A stretch of 12,921 nucleotides of DNA from an uncultured Propioniciclava sp. (GCA_937872005.1 CALMPQ010000239.1:1-12921), one strand, 5' to 3'. Counted from the stretch's first letter, positions 7,263 through 12,921 are shown. Numbers and translations are program-made. Notes: generated by a model not told the origin, from the letters alone.

Positions 7263-7308
7263 GCTCCATCATCCCTTATCGTCGGGGTATTCGACGAGAG
7301 GAACCGTC
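7263..7308 (+). promoter_or_regulatory. Promoter and ribosome site of the histidine phosphatase gene
   Basis: The 46-bp gap separates the AraC remnant from the phosphatase gene. TATCGT at 7277-7282 fits a TANNNT -10 box and would give a leader of roughly 20 nt containing GAGAGGA at 7296-7302, well spaced from ATG 7309. No good -35 box is visible; it would lie in the start of the AraC remnant. Confidence 0.4.
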
Positions 7309-8067
7309 ATGGACCAGCAACCCCTCGCCGCCGAGGACGAGGCCCGCGGAGTCGCCGAACTGGTGCTCGTGCGCCACGGCGAGAGCGTCGGGAACGTCGC
7401 CGACCGGGCAGCCATCGCCGCCAAGGCACACCGCCTCGACCTCGAGGCTCGGGACGCCGACGTCGTGCTGTCCGACGAGGGCGAGAAGCAGGCCGACGCC
7501 CTGGGTGAGCACCTCGCCCAACTCCCCGAGGACCAACGCCCCACCATCGTCGTCAGCTCGCCCTACCAGCGCGCCCGCAGCACCGCCGAGCGGGCGCTGG
7601 CCGGCTTCGAGCTCGACGTGCTCGTCGACGAACGGATCCGCGAGCGCGAGCTCGGCATCTTCGACGGCATCACCTGGTACGGCATCGAGGCCGACCACCC
7701 CGAGGAGTCCGCCCGCCGCGCCCGTGTCGGCAAGTTCTACTACCGCCCGCCCGGCGGGGAGAGCTGGGCCGACGTCATCCTGCGCGTGCGCAGCATCCTG
7801 CTCGAACTCCAGGAGCGCTTCGCCGGGGAGCGGGTGTGGCTGTTCAGCCACGAGGCGGTGATCCTCGCGTTCCGGTACGTGGTCGAGGGCCTTGACGAGC
7901 AGCGCGTGGTGGCGCTGCAGAAGCAGGAGCCCGTCGCGAACTGCTCCATGACGGTCTACCGTCGCGTCGACGGCGCCCTGCAGCTGGTGCGCAGCGCCGA
8001 CACCGAGGCCGTCGAGGAGTCCGACGAGGCCCAGGTCACCCACGAGCCCGCTCATGCCCAGGACTGA
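7309..8067 (+). CDS. Histidine phosphatase family protein (phosphoglycerate mutase-like)
   Basis: A 252-residue cytosolic protein of the branch-1 histidine phosphatase superfamily. The phospho-acceptor motif RHGES is at 22-26 (catalytic H23), SSPYQRARSTAE at 83-94 supplies the conserved arginine R88, E114 in ERELG is a candidate proton donor, and SHEAVI at 180-185 contributes the second catalytic histidine H181. The acidic tail after about 230 is variable. Most relatives outside glycolysis are broad phosphomonoesterases, so the substrate cannot be named, and the WYGIEADHPEE insertion makes a true phosphoglycerate mutase unlikely. The ATG at 7309 is chosen over an upstream ATG at 7261 because GAGAGGA precedes it. 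The stop lies 14 bases inside the hydrate-dehydratase gene, so the two are co-transcribed and probably coupled. Confidence 0.88.
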   Translation: MDQQPLAAEDEARGVAELVLVRHGESVGNVADRAAIAAKAHRLDLEARDADVVLSDEGEKQADALGEHLAQLPEDQRPTIVVSSPYQRARSTAERALAGFELDVLVDERIRERELGIFDGITWYGIEADHPEESARRARVGKFYYRPPGGESWADVILRVRSILLELQERFAGERVWLFSHEAVILAFRYVVEGLDEQRVVALQKQEPVANCSMTVYRRVDGALQLVRSADTEAVEESDEAQVTHEPAHAQD

Positions 8068-8938
8068 ACCGGGCGGCACGGTCCTCACCCCGTCGTACCT
8101 GCGGGAGTGGCCGCTGCCCGAGGTGCAGGGCAACAAGGAGGCCCGCGGCCGCGCGGTGGTCGTCGGCGGCAGCGTCGGCAACCCGGGCGCGGTGCTGCTG
8201 TCGGCCGAGGCCGCGTTGCGCGCCGGGGCGGGCAAGGCGCAGGTCGTCGCGCCCGACCCCGTGGCGATCCCGCTCGCGATCGCCATGCCCGAGGCGCTCG
8301 TCCAGGGCGGGCCGGTGACGGCGGCGGGCAACTTGGCGGCTGCGGCGTCCGAGCGGGTTGCGGGGCTGTGCCCCGACGCCGAGGCCGTGCTCGTCGGCCC
8401 CGGCCTGCTCGACCCCGACGAGGCCGCCGAGCTCGTGGCTGCGTGCGTGCCCCACGTCGACACCACCCTCGTTCTGGACGCCCTCGCCTTGGCCTGGGTC
8501 ACCCCCGACCACGCCCGGCTCCAGGCCTTTGCGGGTCGGTGCGTGGTCTCGCCGAACCTGGCCGAGCTCGGCATCCTGCTCGGCGAGGAGGTCGAGGAGG
8601 ACGCCCAGGCCGACGCCGTGCTCCGGCTGGCCCGCTCGACCGGGGCCGTCGTCACCTCGGGCGGCACCACCACCTGGATCGCCACCCCCGACGGGGACCT
8701 GTGGCGCGGCGAGGGCGGCGGGCCCGGCCTCGGCGTCAGCGGTTCGGGCGACGTGAAGGCCGGCATCATCCTCGGCTTGTGTGCCCGAGGTGCCGACCCG
8801 GCCCAGGCGGCCGTGTGGGGCTCCTACCTGCACGGCTCGATCGGCGGACGGTTGGCGTCCGAGTACGGGCCCTATGGCTTCTTGTCGCGTGAGTTGCCCG
8901 GGGAGATTCCCCAAGCGCTGCTGGAGGTGGGCCGCTGA
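8054..8938 (+). CDS. nnrD: ADP-dependent NAD(P)H-hydrate dehydratase
   Basis: The 294-residue protein belongs to the ribokinase-like YjeF C-terminal family, which uses ADP to dehydrate the S form of damaged NAD(P)H hydrate and so restores the cofactor. Visible features are GRAVVVGGSVGNPGAVLLSAEAALRAGAGK (32-61), AVLVGPGL (111-118), a VVSPNLAELGILLG segment (164-177) and the anion-hole/catalytic motif SGSGDVKAGII (229-239, with D233), followed by AAVWGSYLHGSIG (252-264). The epimerase (NnrE) domain found fused in many bacteria is absent, so this is the stand-alone type. SPNLAE replaces the more common TPHxGE, a known kind of variation in actinobacterial paralogs, so substrate identity is likely but not certain. 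The ATG lies inside the phosphatase gene (14-bp overlap). Confidence 0.88.
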   Translation: MPRTEPGGTVLTPSYLREWPLPEVQGNKEARGRAVVVGGSVGNPGAVLLSAEAALRAGAGKAQVVAPDPVAIPLAIAMPEALVQGGPVTAAGNLAAAASERVAGLCPDAEAVLVGPGLLDPDEAAELVAACVPHVDTTLVLDALALAWVTPDHARLQAFAGRCVVSPNLAELGILLGEEVEEDAQADAVLRLARSTGAVVTSGGTTTWIATPDGDLWRGEGGGPGLGVSGSGDVKAGIILGLCARGADPAQAAVWGSYLHGSIGGRLASEYGPYGFLSRELPGEIPQALLEVGR

Positions 8939-8979
8939 CTGCTCCTACGATGGCGACACCAGCCACGAGGGGGAGCAGC

Positions 8980-9066
8980 ATGGCCACCAAGAAGGACGAC
9001 GGCTTCAGCGAGGCCGAGAAGAAGGCGATGAAGGAGCGGGCCGCCGAGCTCAAGGCTGCCAAGTAG
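8980..9066 (+). pseudogene. 28-codon 5' fragment of a DUF1801-like small protein gene
   Basis: After an excellent ribosome site (AGGGGGAG, about 5 nt before ATG 8980) a 28-codon frame reads MATKKDDGFSEAEKKAMKERAAELK and ends in AAK and TAG. This closely resembles the charged, helical N-terminus of an actinobacterial family of about 140-150 residues related to DUF1801 (iron-chaperone-like fold), whose globular part is wholly missing here. A -10-like TACGAT at 8945-8950 supports transcription independent of the dehydratase gene. The stop falls inside the 3' end of the opposing glyoxalase gene, where both genes break off. A genuine 28-residue peptide is the alternative, but the family resemblance argues for truncation. 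Confidence 0.6.
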
Positions 9067-9271
9067 GGCGAAGCAGGTAGACCAGCGCCGGCCCCGGGGC
9101 GTCCCCCTCGTGCTGGGACAGGTGGATCACGCTGCCACCGCGCAAGATGCCGATGTACAAGGGGAATCCGTCCTCGAACTGGTGCCGGAACTCCTCGGTG
9201 AACCCGAGCCGAGCCCACCAGGCGAGTGACCGCTCCGCATCGCGGATACGGAGGATCGGGATCGCATTCAT
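9050..9271 (-). CDS. Glyoxalase/bleomycin-resistance-fold protein, C-terminal half missing
   Basis: The 73-residue product begins MNAIPILRIRDAERSLAWWARLGF, then FRHQFEDGFPLYIGILRGGSVIHLSQHEGD, the first beta-alpha-beta-beta-beta module of a vicinal-oxygen-chelate protein of the bleomycin-resistance type (full length about 110-125). It reads GPALVYLLR and then an unrelated PTWQP and stop, so the second module needed to complete the fold is gone. The ATG at 9271 is chosen by a leaderless -10 box; the frame is open far upstream but only as antisense of the hydrolase gene. The missing end abuts the missing end of the DUF1801-like gene on the other strand. As written, a monomer could not form the complete fold. 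Confidence 0.7.
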   Translation of the reverse strand: MNAIPILRIRDAERSLAWWARLGFTEEFRHQFEDGFPLYIGILRGGSVIHLSQHEGDAPGPALVYLLRPTWQP

Positions 9272-9277
9272 GGCCCG

Positions 9278-9283
9278 AAGGTA
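9278..9283 (-). promoter_or_regulatory. Leaderless -10 box of the glyoxalase-fold gene
   Basis: On the minus strand TACCTT is followed by exactly 6 nt (CGGGCC) and the ATG at 9271. No Shine-Dalgarno is present, so the transcript probably starts at or next to the A of the start codon. Confidence 0.5.
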
Positions 9284-9324
9284 CCTGACGCAACCTCGAT
9301 CCACCGTGGGGCACAGAGCACACG

Positions 9325-10428
9325 TCAGCGCATCGCCGCCAGCCCGCCCGACACCCAGCTCCGCAACCGCCACAGCCCGTACTCGGCGTGGGGGTCGTCC
9401 AACCGTGAGAACGGCGCGTGGGTCGCGGCCGGCAGCACCTCGTGCCACACCGGGACGCCCGCTCGCGCCAGCCGTTCGGCGTACGGTTCGCTGGCCCTGC
9501 GCAGGGAGTCGTGGCCGCAGGACAGCACGAACGTCGGCGGCAGGCCGGTCGGGTCGGCGAGCCCGGGTGAGACGTACGGGTCGTCCCACGCCGCGTCGCC
9601 GGCCCAGTTGGCGAACATGCCGGCCACCAAGTCCTCGGTGAGCAGGTGCAGCGGGGCGAGCTCGGCCTCCACCTCGGGGGAGGCGGGCGGCAGGTTGCCC
9701 TGCAGCACGGGGTAGGCCAGGCACTGCGCGGCGGGCAGCGGCCCGCCCTCGTCGCGCATCCGCAGGGTGAGCGAGGCCGCCAGCAGCGCCCCCGCGCTGG
9801 CCCCGCCGATCTGCAGGTCGGACGCCTCGACCCCCAGTTCGTCGGCGTGCCCGACCGCCCAGTGCCAGGCGGCCAGCACGTCGTCGAGGGGGAGCGGGTA
9901 GTGCACGCCACCCAGGCACCACCGGTAGTCGACCGACAGCACCGGGACGCCGCTGGCGGCGATCTCCATCGCGACCCAGTGCGCCTCGGGCGGTTCGAGG
10001 TCGCCCATGAGGAACGCCCCGCCGTGGATCCAGACGAGGGCGGTCCCCGGCGTGGTGGTCGAGGCCGGGGGCAGGTAGAGCCGGGCGCGCAGGCGTCCGC
10101 CCTCATCGGAGACGATGTCGCGCATACTGACCAGGCCCAAGTGGGGCCGGGAGAGCAACAGGCGCCGCTGCCACAGCCGGCTGTCGGGGACGCCCTGGGC
10201 CGCCTCCATGAAGCGCAGCGCGTCGGCGAACTCGGGCAGCGCGCCGGCGACCCGGGTGCGCATCAGGTCGAGGACCGGCTCGCGCACGGGCGGTGGCAAC
10301 GCCTTGACGCTGCGCAGGGCGTAGCCCAGCGCGGGGAACCTCCAGCGTCCGCTCGTGACCACCAAGGACCGGGCCTCCGCCAACGCTCGCGTGACGGGGC
10401 CCGCGACGGTGGCGGACGGAGCAGCCAT
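9325..10428 (-). CDS. Alpha/beta hydrolase (esterase/lipase, hormone-sensitive-lipase family)
   Basis: A 367-residue hydrolase. The oxyanion motif HGG is at 135-137 (VWIHGGAFLMGD), the nucleophile S211 lies in GGASAGALLA, the acid is probably D307 in SCGHDSLRRA and the base H337 in ATHAPF; VLSVDYRWCLGGVHYPLPLDDV (163-184) is the typical segment between oxyanion motif and nucleophile. These place it in the family IV (HSL-like) esterases acting on short acyl esters; the true substrate is unknown. The N-terminal 110 residues form an alpha-helical cap with LPPPVREPVLDLMRTRV. There is no signal peptide, so it is probably cytosolic. The ATG is supported by AAGGTGA upstream and by a promoter. It appears intact, and the glyoxalase-fold gene downstream has its own promoter. 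Confidence 0.9.
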   Translation of the reverse strand: MAAPSATVAGPVTRALAEARSLVVTSGRWRFPALGYALRSVKALPPPVREPVLDLMRTRVAGALPEFADALRFMEAAQGVPDSRLWQRRLLLSRPHLGLVSMRDIVSDEGGRLRARLYLPPASTTTPGTALVWIHGGAFLMGDLEPPEAHWVAMEIAASGVPVLSVDYRWCLGGVHYPLPLDDVLAAWHWAVGHADELGVEASDLQIGGASAGALLAASLTLRMRDEGGPLPAAQCLAYPVLQGNLPPASPEVEAELAPLHLLTEDLVAGMFANWAGDAAWDDPYVSPGLADPTGLPPTFVLSCGHDSLRRASEPYAERLARAGVPVWHEVLPAATHAPFSRLDDPHAEYGLWRLRSWVSGGLAAMR

Positions 10429-10461
10429 GCGATCACCTTCGGCAGGGGTGCGAGTGCGGAC

Positions 10462-10490
10462 ATTGTGCGGCCCGGATCAGGCCGGCGCAA
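10462..10490 (-). promoter_or_regulatory. Promoter of the alpha/beta hydrolase gene
   Basis: Minus-strand TTGCGC (10490-10485) and CACAAT (10467-10462) are separated by exactly 17 nt, a good sigma-70-type pair. Transcription would start near 10455, giving a leader of about 27 nt that carries AAGGTGA before ATG 10428. Confidence 0.5.
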
Positions 10491-10514
10491 CGGGGAGGCG
10501 TCCCCCTCAGACCG

Positions 10515-10526
10515 GCGTCCGGACGC
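10515..10526. repeat. 12-bp perfect palindrome GCGTCCGGACGC
   Basis: GCGTCC is followed immediately by GGACGC, a perfect dyad 25 bp upstream of the hydrolase -35 box. It could be a regulator-binding site for the hydrolase gene, but a 12-bp G+C palindrome can also arise by chance in this composition. Confidence 0.3.
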
Positions 10527-10555
10527 TCTCGACCGCGACCGCATTTCCGGCTACC

Positions 10556-10579
10556 CACTAGTCGAAAAAACGGCTAGTG
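10556..10579. promoter_or_regulatory. Operator-like inverted repeat CACTAGTCG-AAAAAA-CGGCTAGTG
   Basis: Two 9-bp arms with one mismatch flank six A residues in the only A+T-rich patch of the intergenic region. The dyad ends immediately before GAGTAT (10579-10584), a possible -10 box for the remnant reading frame that starts at GTG 10595. This placement suggests an operator for that gene rather than a terminator; there is no T-run after it on + and the arms are too A+T-rich for a strong terminator. Confidence 0.5.
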
Positions 10580-10594
10580 AGTATCCCCTTTTGT

Positions 10595-10747
10595 GTGGGC
10601 GCCTATCTGCCTCGTCTCGTGGAGCCCGCCCTGCGAGCGGCTCTGGGCCGTGCCCGCGGCACTGGTGGCGGGCGAGCCTGCCCGAGGTTGATGGGGACGC
10701 CGCTCAGCCGACGTCCCGCGAGGCGTACGCCTCCCGCACCTCGTTAG
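10595..10747 (+). pseudogene. Possible 5' remnant of a DUF4143-type ATPase gene
   Basis: From GTG 10595 the frame reads VGAYLPRLVEPALRAALGRAR, which resembles the first 20 residues of the AAA-type ATPases with a C-terminal DUF4143 domain (typically YLPRLVD..L...L...A followed by a G-P-x-A-x-GKT loop). Instead of a P-loop the frame continues GTGGGRACPRL and then runs antisense through the 3' end of the ERCC4 gene to a stop at 10745. A one-base shift near 10650 would give PAALVAGEPARG, slightly closer to the expected strand before the P-loop. Only about 20-30 codons are recognisable. The strong dyad just upstream supports a former promoter here. The family assignment rests on a short match from memory and is tentative. 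Confidence 0.4.
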
Positions 10748-11672
10748 GCAGCCGCCCACCCCGCGCCGAGATGGGAAACCCCTGCGCGATCGCCCACGCC
10801 CTGATCTCGGCGGTGGTCGCCTCGCGCTTCGGGAGCGCCGGAGCCTCGACCAACGCATCCAAGCGCGCCTGCGCGCCCACGGCGTCCGCCTGTTCGGTCA
10901 GGCAGGCCCCGAAGAAGCGGTAGGTCCACTGCTGGGCCAGAGGGCGGGTCTCGGCGAAGATGATCGGCACGGCCGGGAAGCGCGCCTGCGCCTCGGCGAC
11001 CCCGTCGGCCACCACGGCGGGCCGCACCCGATCGAGGGAGAAGATCGCCGAGTAGCGGTCCTCGACGACGAGCGCAGCATGGGGGAGCGCGGCCAAGTCG
11101 GCCAGTACGTAGCGCAGTTTGCCGGCCGTCATCGTCATGACGAGGTCCTGCAGCGACTTCCGCTCGACCGCCGCCACCACGCGTCCGTCGCGCTCGACGG
11201 CGTAGTCACCCGCGGTCAGGGGTGCGCGCCGGGTCGTGACCTGCTCGCCGGAGAACTTCCACGGGTAGCGCTCGTGCACGTCGACGAGCACCTCGAAGCT
11301 CGCCAGTCCGGACGCCCGCGCGGTCGGCGTCTGCACGTTCGGACGCGCCTGCTTGGCGGTGCGGGCCGACTGCCAGAAGATCATCTCCCGCCCGCGTGCG
11401 TTGGTGAACACGAACTGCGAGCGGAACTCCCGGCCCCGGTCGAGCACGAGGTCGATCGCGGCGCCCCGCGCGCTGCACGACCGGGTCGGAACGCGCTCGA
11501 CCACCTCGGCGTCCGCGGGCCACTCGGCGCGGTGGCAGTAGACCTTGGCCGTCCGCGGCCAGGTGTCCTTCACCTTCAGCACCACCGGACGCCCCGGCAG
11601 CGGCACGCGCACCAACCAGGGCAACGTCGACCCCGGCTCGGGGTTGCGGGCGACGAGGAAGTCCTCGGGCAT
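10704..11672 (-). CDS. ERCC4-domain nuclease with C-terminal Lsr2-like DNA-binding domain
   Basis: A 322-residue protein with three parts. Residues 1-115 are a poorly characterised N-terminal region. Residues 125-250 form an ERCC4/XPF-type nuclease domain: EVLVDVHERYPW (127-138; D131, E134), GDYAVE (155-160) and the signature ERKSLQD (170-176), matching ERK-x3-D. Residues 285-318 (TAEIRAWAIAQGFPIS, RLPNEVREAY) match the C-terminal DNA-binding helix pair of Lsr2, the actinobacterial xenogeneic silencer. ERCC4 nucleases cut branched DNA, and the Lsr2-like tail should direct the protein to A+T-rich minor grooves; the combination recurs in actinobacteria, but its biological role is not established to my knowledge. 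The ATG has a leaderless -10 box (TATCCT, 6 nt). All catalytic residues are present, so the gene looks intact. Its 3' end faces the DUF4143-like remnant. Confidence 0.87.
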   Translation of the reverse strand: MPEDFLVARNPEPGSTLPWLVRVPLPGRPVVLKVKDTWPRTAKVYCHRAEWPADAEVVERVPTRSCSARGAAIDLVLDRGREFRSQFVFTNARGREMIFWQSARTAKQARPNVQTPTARASGLASFEVLVDVHERYPWKFSGEQVTTRRAPLTAGDYAVERDGRVVAAVERKSLQDLVMTMTAGKLRYVLADLAALPHAALVVEDRYSAIFSLDRVRPAVVADGVAEAQARFPAVPIIFAETRPLAQQWTYRFFGACLTEQADAVGAQARLDALVEAPALPKREATTAEIRAWAIAQGFPISARGGRLPNEVREAYASRDVG

Positions 11673-11678
11673 GCCGTC

Positions 11679-11684
11679 AGGATA
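11679..11684 (-). promoter_or_regulatory. Leaderless -10 box of the ERCC4-Lsr2 gene
   Basis: Minus-strand TATCCT is followed by exactly 6 nt (GACGGC) and the ATG at 11672. It lies in the 21-bp gap after the stop of the upstream gene tail, so the nuclease can be transcribed independently. Confidence 0.5.
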
Positions 11685-11693
11685 GGGCGTCGG

Positions 11694-11783
11694 TCACGAA
11701 CCGGGACGCCGTCCCGATGCGAGCACCGAGGTGAGGCGCGGGCCCAGCCGCTCGGCGAGGCCGGCGTCGGCCAGGGTGCCGGC
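11694..11783 (-). pseudogene. 3' tail of an unidentified gene, cut off by the junction with the PKD gene
   Basis: The minus-strand frame ending in TGA at 11694-11696 reads LLAGTLADAGLAERLGPRLTSVLASGRR and has the balanced Leu/Ala/Glu composition of a real helical protein end, unlike the usual Arg/Pro-rich antisense noise here. Upstream of about 11785 the same frame becomes the antisense of the PKD protein gene, so the body of this gene is missing. Family unknown. It ends 21 bp before the ERCC4 gene on the same strand and may once have preceded it in an operon. Confidence 0.4.
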
Positions 11784-12912
11784 CAACAACCGCCCGCCGG
11801 TCATCGTCGCCCCGAGTTCGTACTCCGGCGACGAGGGGCGTCCGATCCAGCTGGACGCGTCGGGTGTCACCTCGCCCTGCAAGTCGATGCTGGCCTACGA
11901 GTGGCGCCTGTCGGATGGCACCACCGAGTACGGCGAGAAGCCGCAGCACTCGTTCCCCGACAGCCTCGTCTACTCGGGCCTGCTCGTGGTCAGTGATCCC
12001 ATGGGCAACACCGCCTCCCAGGGGTTCTCGGTGACCACCGCGAACCTGGCACCCACCGTCACGGCGGGCCCTGACACCACCGCCGACTGGGGGCGCGACG
12101 TCGCCTTCAACGGCAGCGCGGTCGATGCGTCCAAGGTCGACCAGAAGACGCTGAGCTACACCTGGACCTTCGGCGACGGCAGCCCGTCGGCGTCCGGTGG
12201 CCCGTCGGTGACCCACGCCTACGCAACGCCGGGCACCTACACGGCGACGATCGTCGCCTGCGACAAGGACGGGGCGTGCAGCGCCCCCGACGAGCGGGTC
12301 GTGCACGTGACCAAGCGTGACGTGGGCCTGGCCTACAACGGCGTCACCCAAGGTACGTACGACACCCCCGCCACCTTCTCGGGCAGCCTCGTCGACGAGT
12401 TCGGCCAGGCCATCAATGCAGGTCAGGTCAGCTTCACCCTCGGCGACTTCACCCTCGGCGACCAGGACCTCGGCACCGTGGGGAGCAACAGCGCGGGCAA
12501 GGCGTCCGTGAGGGCCATCGTCGGCCAGACCGCAGGCTCGTACACGGCGACGGCGACTTACGGGGGCTCCGCCCTCTATGAGGCGGCCACCGGATCGGCC
12601 GCCTTCCGGGTCGGCCTCAAGGCCACCATGGTCACCTACACCGGCGCGCTCACCGGCGGTCCGAACAAGACGATCACCCTGTCGGCGATCGTCAAGGACG
12701 CCTCGGGCACCCCGCTGCCCGGCGTCGAGGTCGCCTTCGTGCTGGGCAAGCAGTCGGCCACCGCGACGACCAACGCCAACGGCATCGCGGCCACGTCGAT
12801 CAAGCTGGCCCAGAAGAACGGCACCTATACGGTGACCGCCACCTATGCCGGCACGCCCGGCAAGTACAACGGTGACGCGGCGTCGGCGACGTTCAAGCTC
12901 CAGGCGAAGTAG
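11731..12912 (+). CDS. C-terminal part of a PKD/Ig-like-repeat surface protein, 5' truncated
   Basis: The open frame encodes 393 residues, but the first 17 or so (RRGPSRSARPASARV) are antisense to the neighbouring gene tail; convincing sequence begins near N19-P27 (about 11785). Then come two PKD domains (about 20-103, with YEWRLSDG and an HSFPD...VYSGLLVVSD strand; and 107-194, with the classic YTWTFGDGSP and HAYATPGTYTATI) and two bacterial Ig-like domains (about 196-295 and 296-393, each ending in GSYTATATYGG or GTYTVTATYAG). These are extracellular adhesion or spacer modules. There is no signal peptide, promoter or ribosome site, so the N-terminal export signal and any catalytic domains have been lost upstream. 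It ends without a sortase motif or membrane anchor. As written it would stay in the cytosol, if made at all. Confidence 0.75.
   Translation: MRRGPSRSARPASARVPANNRPPVIVAPSSYSGDEGRPIQLDASGVTSPCKSMLAYEWRLSDGTTEYGEKPQHSFPDSLVYSGLLVVSDPMGNTASQGFSVTTANLAPTVTAGPDTTADWGRDVAFNGSAVDASKVDQKTLSYTWTFGDGSPSASGGPSVTHAYATPGTYTATIVACDKDGACSAPDERVVHVTKRDVGLAYNGVTQGTYDTPATFSGSLVDEFGQAINAGQVSFTLGDFTLGDQDLGTVGSNSAGKASVRAIVGQTAGSYTATATYGGSALYEAATGSAAFRVGLKATMVTYTGALTGGPNKTITLSAIVKDASGTPLPGVEVAFVLGKQSATATTNANGIAATSIKLAQKNGTYTVTATYAGTPGKYNGDAASATFKLQAK
12433..12462 (+). repeat. 15-bp perfect tandem duplication inside the first Ig-like domain
   Basis: TTCACCCTCGGCGAC occurs twice head to tail, encoding FTLGD-FTLGD (residues 236-245 of the PKD/Ig frame). 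It keeps the frame and probably lengthens one beta-hairpin loop. The exact identity of the copies suggests recent replication slippage. Confidence 0.85.
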
Positions 12913-12921
12913 CGCACGAGC

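Noticed and set aside
10579..10703. A rho-independent terminator for the ERCC4 gene formed by the CACTAG dyad
   Set aside because: The dyad is over 120 bases beyond the ERCC4 stop, its arms are A+T-rich, and no U-run follows on the minus strand; an operator is a better reading.
9646..10923. A 425-codon + frame opposite the hydrolase gene
   Set aside because: It is antisense to an intact alpha/beta hydrolase with a complete catalytic set, promoter and ribosome site.
1..12921. CRISPR array, tRNA/rRNA genes, insertion sequences, toxin-antitoxin pairs or a phage module
   Set aside because: No spaced direct repeats, cloverleaf-like sequence, transposase motifs, terminal inverted repeats or phage structural genes were recognised on either strand.

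Overview
The window is a chromosomal segment of a very high G+C bacterium, almost certainly an actinobacterium and plausibly a propionibacterial relative. The evidence is the extreme third-position G/C bias, an Lsr2-like domain fused to an ERCC4 nuclease, a helix-turn-helix-free LysR-type substrate-binding protein, and at least four genes with the actinobacterial leaderless start (a TANNNT -10 box exactly 6 nt before ATG/GTG). No rRNA, tRNA, CRISPR array, insertion sequence or phage gene was seen.

Layout, left to right. (1) 1-2267: nadB (5' end outside the window) overlaps nadC by ATGA, giving the quinolinate part of de novo NAD synthesis. (2) 2269-3759 (-): a thiamine-diphosphate enzyme that has lost an internal block including the GDG metal-binding motif. 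(3) 3883-4527 (+): an HTH-less LysR-type effector-binding protein, divergent from the ThDP gene, whose 3' end overlaps (4) a two-gene minus-strand operon, 5302-6432 ankyrin-repeat lipoprotein then 4457-5302 PAP2-like protein, coupled by TGATG. (5) 6472-7262: the head of an FMO-like flavoprotein gene joined tail-to-tail to a frameshifted AraC-family regulator that has lost its 3' end. (6) 7309-8938: histidine phosphatase and ADP-dependent NAD(P)H-hydrate dehydratase, an overlapping pair. (7) 8980-9271: a 28-codon head of a DUF1801-like gene butting against a glyoxalase-fold gene that has lost its 3' half. (8) 9325-10428 (-): an intact alpha/beta hydrolase with a good promoter. (9) 10429-10703: intergenic DNA with two palindromes and the apparent 5' remnant of a DUF4143-type ATPase gene. 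(10) 10704-11672 (-): an ERCC4 nuclease with an Lsr2-like tail. (11) 11694-11783 (-): the 3' tail of an unidentified gene, fused to the 5'-truncated end of a PKD/Ig-like surface protein on + (to 12912).

The functional genes are mostly unrelated housekeeping or accessory genes. NAD metabolism appears twice: synthesis (nadBC) and repair of hydrated NAD(P)H (the dehydratase), but as separate loci. The most striking property is structural. Intact genes alternate with abrupt junctions where two half-genes meet without any mobile element, four times between genes and several more times inside them. Either this is a chromosome in active deletional decay, or the assembly has lost short segments (for example contigs joined without gap characters, or drop-outs at GC-rich hairpins). 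Sequence alone cannot decide between these. I found no convincing new defence or conflict system; the most novel-looking functional items are the ankyrin lipoprotein/PAP2-like pair and the ERCC4-Lsr2 fusion protein.
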